DNA of 62,883 bases from Meiothermus rufus DSM 22234 (GCF_000423425.1 NZ_AUHY01000011.1:1-62883); one strand, 5' to 3'. Numbered from the stretch's first letter, positions 7,169 to 17,944 are shown. Numbers and translations: made by a program. The notes: generated by a model not told the origin, from the sequence alone.

Positions 7169-7929
7169 CGGTTCATCTCCCAGATGATGCGCAGGCCGTC
7201 GAGGGTCAGCCAGGGGGCGATGATCTCGATGACGGGGGTCTCCCGTGCGATGAGCTCGGCCAGGCCGCCGGTGGCGATGACCTTCATCTGGGGCCCTAGC
7301 TCGGCGCGGAAGCGGGCCACCATGCCCTCGACCAGGCCCACGTAGCCGAACAAAAGCCCCGACTGCATCGAGTGCACGGTGTTGCGCCCGATGGCCGCAG
7401 GGGGCCGTTGCAGCTCGACCTTGGGCAGTTTGGCCGCCCGCTGGAACAAGGCTTCGGCAGCAATCCCGATCCCCGGCGCGATGGCGCCCCCCAGGTAATC
7501 CCCCTCGGCGGTGATGGCGTCGAAGGTGGTGGCGGTGCCGAAGTCCACCACGCAGGCCGGACCGCCGTAGAGCTTGTGCACCGCGGCGGCATCGACGATG
7601 CGGTCGGCGCCCACCTGCGAGGGGTCGTCGTAGCGCACCCGCACCCCGGTCTGGACGCTCGAGTCCACCACCAAAGGCTTCCTCCCCAGGTATGCCTGCA
7701 CGGCCTGGACCAGCGTGCCCGTCAGGGGCGGCACCACCGAGGCCAGGGCCACGGCGTCCACCTGGGCGGGCGAGTGGCCGCTGAAGGCCAGCAGGTTGAG
7801 CAGGCTGATGCCGTACTCGTCGGGCATGCGCTGGGGGTCGGTGGCGATGCGCCAGCGCGGCCCTAGCTTCTCACCCTGGTACAGGCCCAAGGTGATGTTG
7901 GTGTTGCCGATGTCGATGGCCAGTAGCAT
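7165..7929 (-). CDS. coaX: Type III pantothenate kinase CoaX
   Basis: Carries out the first step of coenzyme A synthesis, ATP-dependent phosphorylation of pantothenate. The 254-residue protein begins MLLAIDIGNTNITLG, the actin-like phosphate-binding motif, and contains GADRIVDAAA and VDFGTATTFDAI, diagnostic for CoaX. A start 17 codons upstream is possible, but the family begins at this MLL. ATG 7929 has AGGGGC before it and a TACAAT box at 7958-7953. It is followed directly by coaBC, so two steps of one pathway are co-transcribed. Confidence 0.95.
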   Translation of the reverse strand: MLLAIDIGNTNITLGLYQGEKLGPRWRIATDPQRMPDEYGISLLNLLAFSGHSPAQVDAVALASVVPPLTGTLVQAVQAYLGRKPLVVDSSVQTGVRVRYDDPSQVGADRIVDAAAVHKLYGGPACVVDFGTATTFDAITAEGDYLGGAIAPGIGIAAEALFQRAAKLPKVELQRPPAAIGRNTVHSMQSGLLFGYVGLVEGMVARFRAELGPQMKVIATGGLAELIARETPVIEIIAPWLTLDGLRIIWEMNR

Positions 7930-7952
7930 AAGCCCCTCACACTTCTCCCCAG

Positions 7953-7958
7953 ATTGTA
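7953..7958 (-). promoter_or_regulatory. -10 box of coaX-coaBC
   Basis: TACAAT on the minus strand lies 23 nt before the coaX ATG and fits TANNNT. The matching -35 region (7976-7981) is not close to consensus. Confidence 0.45.
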
Positions 7959-8002
7959 CACACCCCCAGCCACAGGCCATGCCACTTCCTTCCTGGCCCT
8001 AA

Positions 8003-9872
<1,870 letters not shown>

Positions 9873-9876
<4 letters not shown>

Positions 9877-10862
9877 AGCCCCCCCAGATACTCCAGCAGC
9901 ACCCCCAACTCCTCTGCGCTGAGGGGTATGGCTGGCATCTGACCCCGGCCCCTAAGCACAATCTCCCGCACCGCCTCCGGCACCTTGCTGACCGGGTTGC
10001 CCCGCAGGCGGGGGCCGCTACCCCCCTGGGCCTGGGCCCCGTGGCAGGCTGCGCAGCGGCTTAGGTATACCTGCTCCCCCTTGGAGGCCGCGGTGAGCTG
10101 GCCTTTAGCGGTTTCTATAAGACCTTGCACCCGCTCCCGCGCCTCTCCCCCGGCCTTGAGGTAGCCCTCCCAGGCCCGGATAGCCTGGGAAGGCTGGCCC
10201 ATCTGAAAGTACGCATTGCCCAAAAACAACCAGCCCTCCGGCACCTCCGGCTCAGCCTGCACCGCTAGCTCGAGGGCCTGGGCTGCTTCGGCAGGCCTCC
10301 CGCTCATGAACAAAAGGATGCCAATCCGCCGCACCGCAACGGGGTTGCGCGGCTCCAGCTCCACCACCTTCAGATACCCCCGGACCGCCCGCTCGAAGTC
10401 TTGGAGTTCGAAGGCCTGGTTGGCGTAGGCCAGCCAGTCGGCGGCCTGCCCGCTCTGCTCGGCCCGGCGCTCTAGGCGGCCCAGCTCGCGGGCCTCGTTA
10501 CGGCTGGTGATAATGGTCTCCCCCGGTAGCCTGGGCACCGTGTAGGCCCATAGCCCTACTCCTAGAACCAGCAGGCTTAGGCTCACTACGCCCAACGTCC
10601 AGGGGCTCAGGCGGCGTGGGGTGGGGGCCTCGTGACCCAACTCGGCCAGCTGGCGCTCGAGGCGCACCACTTGGGCCAGCAGCCGTTTGCGCTCCTCCCC
10701 TTCGGCCTCCCTGGCCTGGGCCTTGAGCAGTTCTAGCTCGGCCCTGAGCTCCTCGGGACGGGGGCTAGCGGGAAAGGGCTGGGGCGGGGCCACCAGCAGG
10801 GGGCGCAGGGCATAGACCAAGGCCCCCACCAACAGTAAGGCAAGAAATAGATAGGCCAGCAT
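9873..10862 (-). CDS. CcmI-like TPR protein fused to a cytochrome c domain
   Basis: The 329-residue protein starts with a CcmI-like layout: a membrane helix (about 2-24), a charged coiled segment, and a second helix (about 90-108). Several TPR units follow (about 130-250), which in CcmI hold apocytochromes for heme attachment. A monoheme cytochrome c domain is fused on after that: CAACH at 270-274 and a likely Met ligand at 309 in GRGQMPAIP. Standard CcmI has no heme domain. It abuts ccmH and overlaps the Rieske gene. It may hand over apocytochrome and also carry electrons to the Rieske protein; that dual role is inferred from the fusion. Confidence 0.85.
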
Positions 10863-11324
10863 CTAATCTCCATTGGCTGAGCGTTTCAGCTCAGCCTCGA
10901 GGCGGGCGATTTCCTCCTCGGGCACCTCGGCAGCCAAGCGCTGGGCCTGGGCCCGAATACGGGCCTGGTAGCGCCACAAGCCATAGACCAGCAAGCCTAG
11001 GCCCAACAGGGGGGAAAGCCAGACCCACAGGGTGAGGCCCCGGGCGGGCGGCTCGTAGAGAATCCAGTCGCCGTAACGCTCCACAAAGAAGCGGCGAATC
11101 TCCGCCTCGCTTTTGCCCTGGGCTAGCTGCTCGGCGATAATCCGGCGCATCTCCACCGCAATGCCCGCGTTGGACTCCGCCGCCGACTCCCCCTGGCAGA
11201 CCGGGCAACGCAGGGTTTTGGCGATCTCGAAAACCTGGGGGGAAAGGTCGGGCGGTGGGGTGTTGGGAATGGGCTGGGCCAGAGCAAAAAAGAGCAGTCC
11301 TGTCAGAAAAAATAGGCCTCTCAT
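10863..11324 (-). CDS. ccmH: Cytochrome c maturation thiol-reductase CcmH
   Basis: A 153-residue protein with a signal peptide (MRGLFFLTGLLFFALAQ), the diagnostic LRCPVCQ motif (Cys40, Cys43), and one C-terminal membrane helix near residues 100-120. CcmH keeps the CXXCH cysteines of apocytochromes reduced outside the membrane so that heme can be attached. The C-terminal part holds YGDWILYEPP, typical of the family. The TPR half of long CcmH proteins is absent and is supplied by the next gene. It overlaps ccmG by 4 bases. Confidence 0.94.
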   Translation of the reverse strand: MRGLFFLTGLLFFALAQPIPNTPPPDLSPQVFEIAKTLRCPVCQGESAAESNAGIAVEMRRIIAEQLAQGKSEAEIRRFFVERYGDWILYEPPARGLTLWVWLSPLLGLGLLVYGLWRYQARIRAQAQRLAAEVPEEEIARLEAELKRSANGD

Positions 11325-11845
11325 GGCCGCACCTGCCTTAGGTAGGCCTCGAGCTGGGCCTGGTTCAGCTCCCCCGCATGCCGGGCCCGCACGATACCCG
11401 AGCGGTCGATCACGAAGGTCTCGGGTACCCCGTAGTAGCCATACTCGATACCGATGCGCCCCCGACCGTCGTAAACGCTAGGGAAGCTAAGCCCGTACTG
11501 GCGAACAAAGCGCAACGCCTCTTCCTCCCGATCCTGTACGTTGACCCCCAGGAAGAGCACCCGGTCTTTGTACTGCTGGTAGTAGCGCTCCAACAAAGGG
11601 GCCTCGGTGCGGCAGGGAATGCACCAACTGGCCCAGATGTTGAGCAGCACCGGCTTATCCAGGCCTGGGCTTATCCCCATCTCCTCGCCAAAGGTTGGGC
11701 GGTAGGGCTCCAGCAAAGGCAGGCTGAAGCTGGGGGCTGGCTTACCCACCAGCACCGACTTTAGCTCGTTGGGGTTGGGGCGCTGCATGCCCCAGAAAAA
11801 CAACCCACCCAAGAGCAACACCCAGACTGGCCAGAACCTAAGCAC
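11321..11845 (-). CDS. ccmG: Thiol:disulfide interchange protein CcmG (DsbE)
   Basis: A membrane-anchored thioredoxin of 174 residues. An N-terminal helix (about 3-20) is followed by GKPAPSFSLP and the active site WASWCIPCRTE (Cys75, Cys78), then a cis-Pro region near GVPETFVIDR. It passes reducing power to CcmH or to apocytochromes in c-type cytochrome assembly. It lies between ccmF (8-base gap) and ccmH (4-base overlap) in the same operon. Confidence 0.94.
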   Translation of the reverse strand: MLRFWPVWVLLLGGLFFWGMQRPNPNELKSVLVGKPAPSFSLPLLEPYRPTFGEEMGISPGLDKPVLLNIWASWCIPCRTEAPLLERYYQQYKDRVLFLGVNVQDREEEALRFVRQYGLSFPSVYDGRGRIGIEYGYYGVPETFVIDRSGIVRARHAGELNQAQLEAYLRQVRP

Positions 11846-11853
11846 CGCTCACC

Positions 11854-13845
11854 TCAATCACCCGCCACCGGAGCAGCCTTGGAACCGGCCACCCGCACCC
11901 CGCTGGGCCACAGGATGTATAGGGTGCCTAGCACAATGACGAACCCCGCCACCCACAACCACCAGACCATAGGGGTCACGATGAGCTTGAGGGTAGCCCA
12001 CTGGCCTTTCTCCTGGTCGAATTGCATCAGGACGAAGTAATAGTCGTTGTAAGGCGTATAGCGCACCACCGGGGTGGCGATGGGCGAGGCCATCTGGGGG
12101 TAAAAGTTGAGCCGGGTCTGGTAACGCCCGTCCGCCCCCCAACCTTCGCGGCTGGTCGAGCGCACCTCAATTGGGGCCAGTACAGCAAAGCGGTTGGCTT
12201 CTTCCCGGGCCTGGATGGCAAGCAGGCGAACCTCGAGGCCCCGGGTCTGCCAGGTCTCCCCCAGGCTCAGGGTCTTCTGCTCGGTTACCCTATAGGTCTG
12301 GCTAAAAGCGATAGCCAAGGCGGCCAGGGCCACCCCAAAATGCACGATATGCGAACCAAAGCGGCGCTTGTGGCTAGCGGCCAGCTCCAGCAGGGCCTGG
12401 CTCGAGGAAATGCCCAGCGAACGGGCCCGCTCCCGTACCCCCTGGGCCACCATCAGCCAGATGGCGGTCAGATTGTAGGCGAAAAGCCCGATAGCCAGGG
12501 AAACCCCCAGGGTGAGGCCCAGCCCTAGACCAATCAGCAGGCCCACCCCTAAGGCCAGCAACATCGCCAGAAGGTTGCGCTGCACCTGGGCCTGGGTGTG
12601 GCGCCAGGGCAGCACCGGGCCTATCCCCATCAAGAGCAGCATGAAAACGCCCAGTGGCGCGGAGACCTGGTTGAAAAAGGGGGCCCCGATGGAAACCTTG
12701 GCCCCACTCACCGCTTCCACCAGCAAGGGCCAGAGGGTACCCAGCACCACCACAAAGGCAAAGGTGCCAAAGAAGAGGGCCCCTGCCAGCAAAGCCCCCT
12801 CGCGGCTGGCCCAGCGCACCTCACCGGCCTCGCGAATCTCGGCAGAAGAACGGGCCAAAAGACCCAGTCCTCCGGCCAACACCCCCAGCAAAAACAACAA
12901 AAACCAAGCCCCTACCGGCCCACTGGCAAAAGCATGCACCGACTGGATAACCCCCGAGCGGGTAAGGAAGGTACCAAAGACCGTGGCAGCAAAGGCCAGG
13001 GTGATGAAGGCGAAGTTCCAGCCCTTGAACAGCCCCTTGCGCTCTTGCACCTGGGCGGTATGCAAGAAGGCTGTGGCTAAAAGCCAAGGGATGATCGAGG
13101 CGTTTTCCACCGGGTCCCAGGCCCAGTAGCCCCCCCAACCCAGAATCTCGTAGCTCCACCACTTACCGGTGAAGATGGCCGCGGTGAGGAACCCCCAGGC
13201 AACCAGAGTCCACCAGCGGGTCTCGACAATCCAACTCTGGTAGCGCCGGGCCACCATCGCCGCCACCGCATAGGCAAAGGGCACCGAAAGACCCACAAAT
13301 CCCAGGTACATTAGCACTGGGTGCACCGCCATCATCCAGTGGTTCTGCAAAAGAGGGTTGGTGCCGCGGCCATCCGGAGGCGGATTGGGTACCGCATCGA
13401 AGGGATGGGCCACAAAGACCATCACCGCAAAGAAAAATACCTGTACCGCAAACAGCGTACCCAAAGCCGACGGGGCCCGCCAGGAATCTAGACTCTTCCC
13501 CACCCGCAAACCTACCAGCCAGGTGTAGGCGGCCTGGAGCATGGCCCAAAGGAGGATAGAACCTTCTAGGGCGGCCCAGGGGGTAACCAGCTTGACCCAC
13601 AAGGGATTGTGCAGCGAACTATGGCCAGCCACATAGGAAACGCTAAAGTCGTCGGTCAGAATGGCCCATTCCAAAGCAGCAAAGCTCAGCAGAGCTGCGG
13701 CAAAGGTAAGCGCGGAAAGACGCCGGGCGGCCTCGAGGTAGCGCCCATCCCGCAAAAGCTGGGCCAGCACCGCCAGAGCCAGCCCCAGCAGGGAAAAAAT
13801 CAGCGCAGCCAGCAAGGAGAGGCCTCCTAGCAAACCAGGGGTCAT
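11854..13845 (-). CDS. ccmF: Heme lyase subunit CcmF
   Basis: A 663-residue polytopic membrane protein of the heme-handling protein family. It carries the tryptophan-rich WWD segment (GGYWAWDPVENAS) that presents heme, conserved membrane histidines, and many hydrophobic helices. CcmF takes heme from CcmE and joins it to apocytochrome c together with CcmH and CcmI. The start is set at ATG 13845, which has GAGGAGGT in front and lies 10 bases after the ccmE stop; a longer frame would overlap ccmE. The length matches the family (about 640-670). Confidence 0.95.
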   Translation of the reverse strand: MTPGLLGGLSLLAALIFSLLGLALAVLAQLLRDGRYLEAARRLSALTFAAALLSFAALEWAILTDDFSVSYVAGHSSLHNPLWVKLVTPWAALEGSILLWAMLQAAYTWLVGLRVGKSLDSWRAPSALGTLFAVQVFFFAVMVFVAHPFDAVPNPPPDGRGTNPLLQNHWMMAVHPVLMYLGFVGLSVPFAYAVAAMVARRYQSWIVETRWWTLVAWGFLTAAIFTGKWWSYEILGWGGYWAWDPVENASIIPWLLATAFLHTAQVQERKGLFKGWNFAFITLAFAATVFGTFLTRSGVIQSVHAFASGPVGAWFLLFLLGVLAGGLGLLARSSAEIREAGEVRWASREGALLAGALFFGTFAFVVVLGTLWPLLVEAVSGAKVSIGAPFFNQVSAPLGVFMLLLMGIGPVLPWRHTQAQVQRNLLAMLLALGVGLLIGLGLGLTLGVSLAIGLFAYNLTAIWLMVAQGVRERARSLGISSSQALLELAASHKRRFGSHIVHFGVALAALAIAFSQTYRVTEQKTLSLGETWQTRGLEVRLLAIQAREEANRFAVLAPIEVRSTSREGWGADGRYQTRLNFYPQMASPIATPVVRYTPYNDYYFVLMQFDQEKGQWATLKLIVTPMVWWLWVAGFVIVLGTLYILWPSGVRVAGSKAAPVAGD

Positions 13846-13855
13846 GCCCACCTCC

Positions 13856-14287
13856 TCATTGGGTGCCCTCAATCAGCTTGCGCACCTCTTCAGGGGTCCA
13901 GCCTTCCTTGGGGGCCTGGTAGGTCTCGGAGTGCTTTACCAGCAAATTCTGGCTCACGAAAGCCTCCCCCTGGAACCTACCCTCCACCACCACCCCCCGG
14001 TTCTCGCCAAACAGCGCCGGCGGGGTCGCTCCCGAGGAGCGTACCGGCACATCCTTGACCCCATCGGTGACCACAAAGCGCAGCTCGAGGGTCTGAGGGT
14101 TGTACTCCAGGGTTCCTGGCTTAACCAGCCCTCCTAAACGCACCGGGCGGTTTTGGTAGCGGTCTATCTGTTGGTAGTACTCGCTAGGGGTGATGAAGTA
14201 AACCAGGTTCTGCCCCAGTCCGCCGAAGACCAGATAGGCCAGGGCCCCCGCCACCACCACCAGGGCAATCAGGTATTTGGGTTTCAT
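13856..14287 (-). CDS. ccmE: Heme chaperone CcmE
   Basis: A 143-residue periplasmic heme chaperone tethered by one N-terminal helix. It has an OB-fold body (VRLGGLVKPGTL, LRFVVTDG) and the heme-attachment motif HSETY, with His119 as the residue that forms a covalent bond to heme and Tyr123 as its partner. GTG 14293 is a possible earlier start, but ATG 14287 has GAGGTG at the proper distance. Its ribosome binding site follows directly after the tiny ccmD gene. It receives heme from CcmC and passes it to CcmF. Confidence 0.94.
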   Translation of the reverse strand: MKPKYLIALVVVAGALAYLVFGGLGQNLVYFITPSEYYQQIDRYQNRPVRLGGLVKPGTLEYNPQTLELRFVVTDGVKDVPVRSSGATPPALFGENRGVVVEGRFQGEAFVSQNLLVKHSETYQAPKEGWTPEEVRKLIEGTQ

Positions 14288-14294
14288 CCACACC

Positions 14295-14417
14295 TCACTT
14301 GCTCTTCTGGTAGCGCCAGATCAGGTAACCCAGGTAGCCAAACACCGCGGCGTAGACCACCGCGTAGGTCCAGACCACGAAGGGGTTGGCCGGGTTCCAA
14401 AGCGGGTTGTCGGGCAT
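14295..14417 (-). CDS. ccmD: Heme exporter protein CcmD (40 residues)
   Basis: A small gene found by translating the gap between ccmC and ccmE. The product begins MPDNPLWNPANPFVVWTYAV and has a single membrane helix (about residues 13-33) and a basic tail ending RYQKSK, the layout of CcmD. CcmD helps release heme-loaded CcmE from CcmC. The ATG is one base after the ccmC stop, with GAGG sequences upstream, and the stop is 7 bases before ccmE. Identification rests on size, topology and exact position. Confidence 0.85.
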   Translation of the reverse strand: MPDNPLWNPANPFVVWTYAVVYAAVFGYLGYLIWRYQKSK

Positions 14418-14418
14418 C

Positions 14419-15111
14419 TCAGGCCTCCTCCCGGGCAGCCTCGCGGGCCGCTATCAAGGCGCGCAGGCGTATGAGCCCAATAAACACTAGGGTAAAGGCC
14501 GCCAGGTTAATTAGCATAGGGATCAGGATGGCGGCATCCACATTGATCTTGCCGGTGGTCAGGTCGATGGACTGGGTCTGGTGCAGGCTGCGCCACCACT
14601 TCACCGACATGTAGCTGATGGGCACGTTAATGGCCCCCAGAATAGCCACCCCTGCGGCCGCCTTGGCTCGTAGTTCAGGGTCTTCGATGGCCCCCCGCAC
14701 CACCACATACCCCACATAGATGGCAAACAGGATGGCGGTAGTGGTCAGCCGAGGCTCCCAGTCCCAGTACACCCCCCAGGTGGGCCGGGCCCAGAGCATC
14801 CCGGTCAGCAGCGTCAGGGCCATGAAGATAAGCCCCACCTCCACAGTGGCCGCGGCCAGGCGGTCGTGGTGGGCCTTACGCCGCACCAGGTAGGCCACCG
14901 AGTAGCCCAGGGCCACAAAACTAGCCGCGTAGGCCATCCAGGCCATGGGAACATGCAGGTGGAAGATGCGGGCTACGTAACCTTGGCTCTGGTCAGGCGG
15001 GGATGACATGGCAGCAAAAAAGCCCCACACCACTCCTATAATCCCCAAGCCTAGGATGCCCAGGGTCAGGTAGTCTAGGCGATTGGTTGGGCTCGAGCGT
15101 GCGAGTTGCAT
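14419..15111 (-). CDS. ccmC: Heme transporter CcmC
   Basis: A 230-residue membrane protein with about six helices. It has the WWD heme-binding signature in the form WGVYWDWEPRLT and a FHLHVPMAW motif with a conserved His. CcmC binds heme on the outer face and attaches it to CcmE. It is the first gene of the ccmC-D-E-F-G-H run, and 146 bases of non-coding DNA separate it from ccmB. The start has GGGAGG just upstream. Confidence 0.94.
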   Translation of the reverse strand: MQLARSSPTNRLDYLTLGILGLGIIGVVWGFFAAMSSPPDQSQGYVARIFHLHVPMAWMAYAASFVALGYSVAYLVRRKAHHDRLAAATVEVGLIFMALTLLTGMLWARPTWGVYWDWEPRLTTTAILFAIYVGYVVVRGAIEDPELRAKAAAGVAILGAINVPISYMSVKWWRSLHQTQSIDLTTGKINVDAAILIPMLINLAAFTLVFIGLIRLRALIAAREAAREEA

Positions 15112-15191
15112 TTGGCATTTCCTCCCTTGCTTTTACGCTACCGCGTTTTTGGTTAAGTTAGGGTAAACCACCATACCCCTTGGCTTTTACC

Positions 15192-15217
15192 ACTATAAAG
15201 TTACGCCCCGGGGGTAA
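15192..15217 (-). promoter_or_regulatory. Candidate promoter and dyad before ccmC
   Basis: TATAGT on the minus strand (15197-15192) fits a -10 box about 80 nt before ccmC. Immediately upstream is an imperfect inverted repeat, TTAC-CCCC-GGGG-GTAA type, at 15201-15217. It covers the spacer of the promoter and could be an operator. The rest of 15112-15257 shows nothing else clear. Confidence 0.35.
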
Positions 15218-15257
15218 GTGTGGGTATGAGCGCATATAACTTTGTGCCAACTGCCTT

Positions 15258-15923
15258 CTAGCCTTCCAGCATATAGGGGAAGATCACGGCACAAAGCGTT
15301 ACATACACCACATCAAACACCAGCAATAAGCGCAACCAGTCGGCCAGCTCGACGATGGGAAGCCCCTCGGCCAGGCCCTGGGTCAGGCGCACCGCCGCCA
15401 ACACTACTGGAATCACCAAGGGAAACAGCAAAAGCGGCAGTAAGACCTCACGTCCCCGCAGCCGGGCTAGCATACCGGCGTAAAAAGTGGAAATAGCTGC
15501 ATAGCCCAGCGAACCCAGCAGCAAGGTCAGTATGTACCAGGGCCAGCTTTGCATGGGTAGGTAGAAAAGTCCCGCGGTAAGCCCCAGTAGAGCCAGGCCT
15601 ACCCCCAAGAGCAAAGTGAACTGGAACAGCAGCTTACCAAAATAAATCCATTCCCGGCTGCCTGGGGTAAGGAGCAGCTCGTCCAGGGTGCCGTCCTCGA
15701 CCTCGAGGCCAAAAGCCCGCCCAGCCAGAAGGCTACCGGCAAAGGCCAGCGCTACCCACAATACCCCCGGGGCCGCCTGGCGCAGGGCCTGCGGACTGGG
15801 GCCAAAGGCCATAGCCAGGATAAAAAGCATAACCGCCAGGAAGAAAACTGCCGATAAAATGCCGGTGCGCCCACGGAACTCCAGGACCAGATCGCGCCAG
15901 GCCAGCCAAAGGATTCGCTGCAC
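15258..15923 (-). CDS. ccmB: Heme exporter permease CcmB
   Basis: A 221-residue protein with about six membrane helices, starting VQRILWLAWRDLVLEFR and containing SLLAGRAFGLEVEDGTLDELLLTP, a hallmark of CcmB. It is the permease of the CcmAB ABC complex that drives release of heme-bound CcmE from CcmC. No ccmA ATPase gene is found in the window. The GTG start is 12 bases after the tctA stop, so ccmB may be read through from the tct operon. TACCCT lies 6 nt before the GTG, suggesting its own leaderless promoter too. Confidence 0.92.
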   Translation of the reverse strand: MQRILWLAWRDLVLEFRGRTGILSAVFFLAVMLFILAMAFGPSPQALRQAAPGVLWVALAFAGSLLAGRAFGLEVEDGTLDELLLTPGSREWIYFGKLLFQFTLLLGVGLALLGLTAGLFYLPMQSWPWYILTLLLGSLGYAAISTFYAGMLARLRGREVLLPLLLFPLVIPVVLAAVRLTQGLAEGLPIVELADWLRLLLVFDVVYVTLCAVIFPYMLEG

Positions 15924-15929
15924 GGGGCT

Positions 15930-15935
15930 AGGGTA
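15930..15935 (-). promoter_or_regulatory. -10 box before ccmB, leaderless type
   Basis: TACCCT on the minus strand ends 6 nt before the GTG start of ccmB and lies directly after the tctA stop codon. It fits TANNNT; no -35 box is clear. Confidence 0.4.
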
Positions 15936-17444
15936 TCAAATCTCGCTCTCCTGGCCCAACCCCTGTTTGCGGAAACGCGCGATAAGCACCGGGGAAAGCA
16001 GCGACACCGCAGCCAATACCCACAGCAGAGTGGCAATGGGGCTGCTGAAGAGGTAGCCCAGATCACCGTTGCTAATGGTCATGGCCCGGCGCAAGTTAAT
16101 CTCCATCAGATAGCCCAACACCAAACCCAGCAACACCGGGGCCAAAGGAAAATCCAGCTTGCGCATCAAGTAGCCCACCAGGCCAAAAAAGGCCATCAAG
16201 AGCAGGTCGAAGGGGTTGTTGTTGACGGCATAGACCCCGATGAAGCTAATAGCCACCACCGCTGGCAGCAAAAACCAGGTCGGCACGGCCAGCAGACGCA
16301 CGAAAAGGCCAACCAGCGGCAGGTTCAGCATCAGGAGTACGGCGTTACCTACGTACATCGAGGCGATCAGACCCCAGACCACCTCGGGATGTTTCTCGAA
16401 CATCTGGGGGCCAGGGGTGACCCCCAGGCTCATCAGAGCCCCCAGCATGATGGCCGTGGTGCCACTACCAGGCAAACCCAGGGTGAGCAGGGGAATCATG
16501 GCCCCTCCCGCCGCGGCGTTGTTGGCCGACTCCGGGGCGGCCACCCCGCGCAAATCCCCCTCGCCGAAACGCGCTTTGGCCCCCAGCAGGCGCTTCTCGG
16601 TGGTATAGGCCACAAAGCTGGCGATGGAAGCCCCTGCCCCAGGCAGCACCCCAATCAGAAAACCCAGCACGCTGCTACGCAGAATAGTGCCGAGGGAAAG
16701 AAAGAAATCCTTGAGGGAAAGGTAGATGCGCCCCACCTGGGCCCGCACCGCCCCTGGGGTTTTTTCCTCCAGGAGAACCAGCACCTCGCTCACTGCGAAG
16801 AGACCGATGGCCACTACCAGGAAGTCTATCCCGTCCTCGAGCTCCAAAAAACCAAAGGTGTAGCGGGAAATGCCTGACTGGGGGTCCTGGCCCACGGTAG
16901 CTAGCATCAGGCCGAAACCAGTCGCAATCAGGGCTTTGGCCAGGTTTTTACCCGCCAGAGCGGAAAGGGTGGAAAAACCGAAGACCATTAGGGCAAAATA
17001 CTCCGCCGGCCCGAAGCGGATGGCCCACTGGGCCAAAAGGGGCCCTAAGGTCATAAGGCCCACCACCGAGAGGGTACCGGCGATAAAAGAGCCCCAGGCC
17101 GCTACCGCCAGGGCCGGGCCAGCCTGGCCCTTCTGGGTTAGCTTGTGGCCATCGATAGCGGTGACCACCGAGGCGGTCTCGCCTGGGATGTTGAGCAGAA
17201 TACTGGTGGTGGAACCGCCATACATAGCCCCGTAGTAGATGCCAGCCAGCAAAATCAGGGCTGACTCGGGCGGCATCTTGAGGGCAAAGGTCAGGGGCAC
17301 CAGCAAGGCTACCCCGCTGATGGGGCCTAAGCCCGGCAGCACCCCAATAAGGGTACCCACCAGGCAGCCCAACACGACCAGCAGCAAGTTGAGGGGCTGA
17401 AAGGCCACCCCAAAACCATTCCAAAGCGCTTGCAAAATATCCAT
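15936..17444 (-). CDS. tctA: Tripartite tricarboxylate transporter, large membrane subunit TctA
   Basis: A 502-residue polytopic membrane protein. It has the TctA signatures GVLPGLGPISGVALLVPLTF near the N-terminus, and ATSLIGs-type GGSTTSILLNIPGE and GVLPGAGASIASFVAYTTEKR further on. It moves tricarboxylates or related carboxylic acids across the membrane together with TctB and the binding protein TctC. ATG 17444 is preferred over an upstream TTG because AAGGGGAG lies just before it. It follows tctB with an 11-base gap. Substrate is not fixed by sequence; a neighbouring CitA-type sensor suggests citrate or a similar acid. Confidence 0.94.
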   Translation of the reverse strand: MDILQALWNGFGVAFQPLNLLLVVLGCLVGTLIGVLPGLGPISGVALLVPLTFALKMPPESALILLAGIYYGAMYGGSTTSILLNIPGETASVVTAIDGHKLTQKGQAGPALAVAAWGSFIAGTLSVVGLMTLGPLLAQWAIRFGPAEYFALMVFGFSTLSALAGKNLAKALIATGFGLMLATVGQDPQSGISRYTFGFLELEDGIDFLVVAIGLFAVSEVLVLLEEKTPGAVRAQVGRIYLSLKDFFLSLGTILRSSVLGFLIGVLPGAGASIASFVAYTTEKRLLGAKARFGEGDLRGVAAPESANNAAAGGAMIPLLTLGLPGSGTTAIMLGALMSLGVTPGPQMFEKHPEVVWGLIASMYVGNAVLLMLNLPLVGLFVRLLAVPTWFLLPAVVAISFIGVYAVNNNPFDLLLMAFFGLVGYLMRKLDFPLAPVLLGLVLGYLMEINLRRAMTISNGDLGYLFSSPIATLLWVLAAVSLLSPVLIARFRKQGLGQESEI

Positions 17445-17454
17445 GCGGCTCCCC

Positions 17455-17898
17455 TTAGCCAAAAACCCGACCCACAGGCAGGCTCACGCCCAGCCCCTCG
17501 GTGAAAAGGAAGTAAACCACCAGGGTAAAGGCCAATGCCCCCCCTAAGCCCGGCCAGAAGCGGGCTCCAAACAGGTAGGAAAGCAGGGCCATCTCCAGCG
17601 TGGTGGTCAGAATGAAACCCAGCGGCACCACCAGATAGGCGTAGGCCACCAGGCTCAAAAGCACCAGGGCAAAAGACCGCCAAGCGGAACGGGGCGGCCA
17701 GGTGGGGTTGGGGTCGGGTCTGAAAAGCAACCAAAAGGCCGACAACCCCAGCAAAGCCGCGATCAGATAGGGAAAGGGCCGGGGTCCCAGGGGATCGGAG
17801 AGGAAGCCCACCTGCATCCGGCTGGCCTCCCAGGCATAGCCTAGGGTCAGCAACAAAACCACAGTACCCACCACACGGTCAACCATAGTGACGTCCAT
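17455..17898 (-). CDS. tctB: Tripartite tricarboxylate transporter, small membrane subunit TctB
   Basis: A 147-residue protein with four predicted membrane helices and the TctB-type opening DRVVGTVVLLLTLGYAWEASR followed by GPRPFPYLIA. It partners TctA in the TTT-family secondary transporter. It lies between tctC and tctA in the usual order. An internal ATG at 17886 is possible, but 17898 has a GAAGGGG sequence upstream. Confidence 0.9.
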   Translation of the reverse strand: MDVTMVDRVVGTVVLLLTLGYAWEASRMQVGFLSDPLGPRPFPYLIAALLGLSAFWLLFRPDPNPTWPPRSAWRSFALVLLSLVAYAYLVVPLGFILTTTLEMALLSYLFGARFWPGLGGALAFTLVVYFLFTEGLGVSLPVGRVFG

Positions 17899-17944
17899 AA
17901 AGCGGGCCGGCCCCTTCCTGCCACCCTGGGGCCGGCTCGTCCGA

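Noticed and set aside
12512-13129. 205-codon plus-strand frame inside ccmF
   Set aside because: Ser/Pro/Lys-rich shadow of the membrane protein on the other strand; no start signal.
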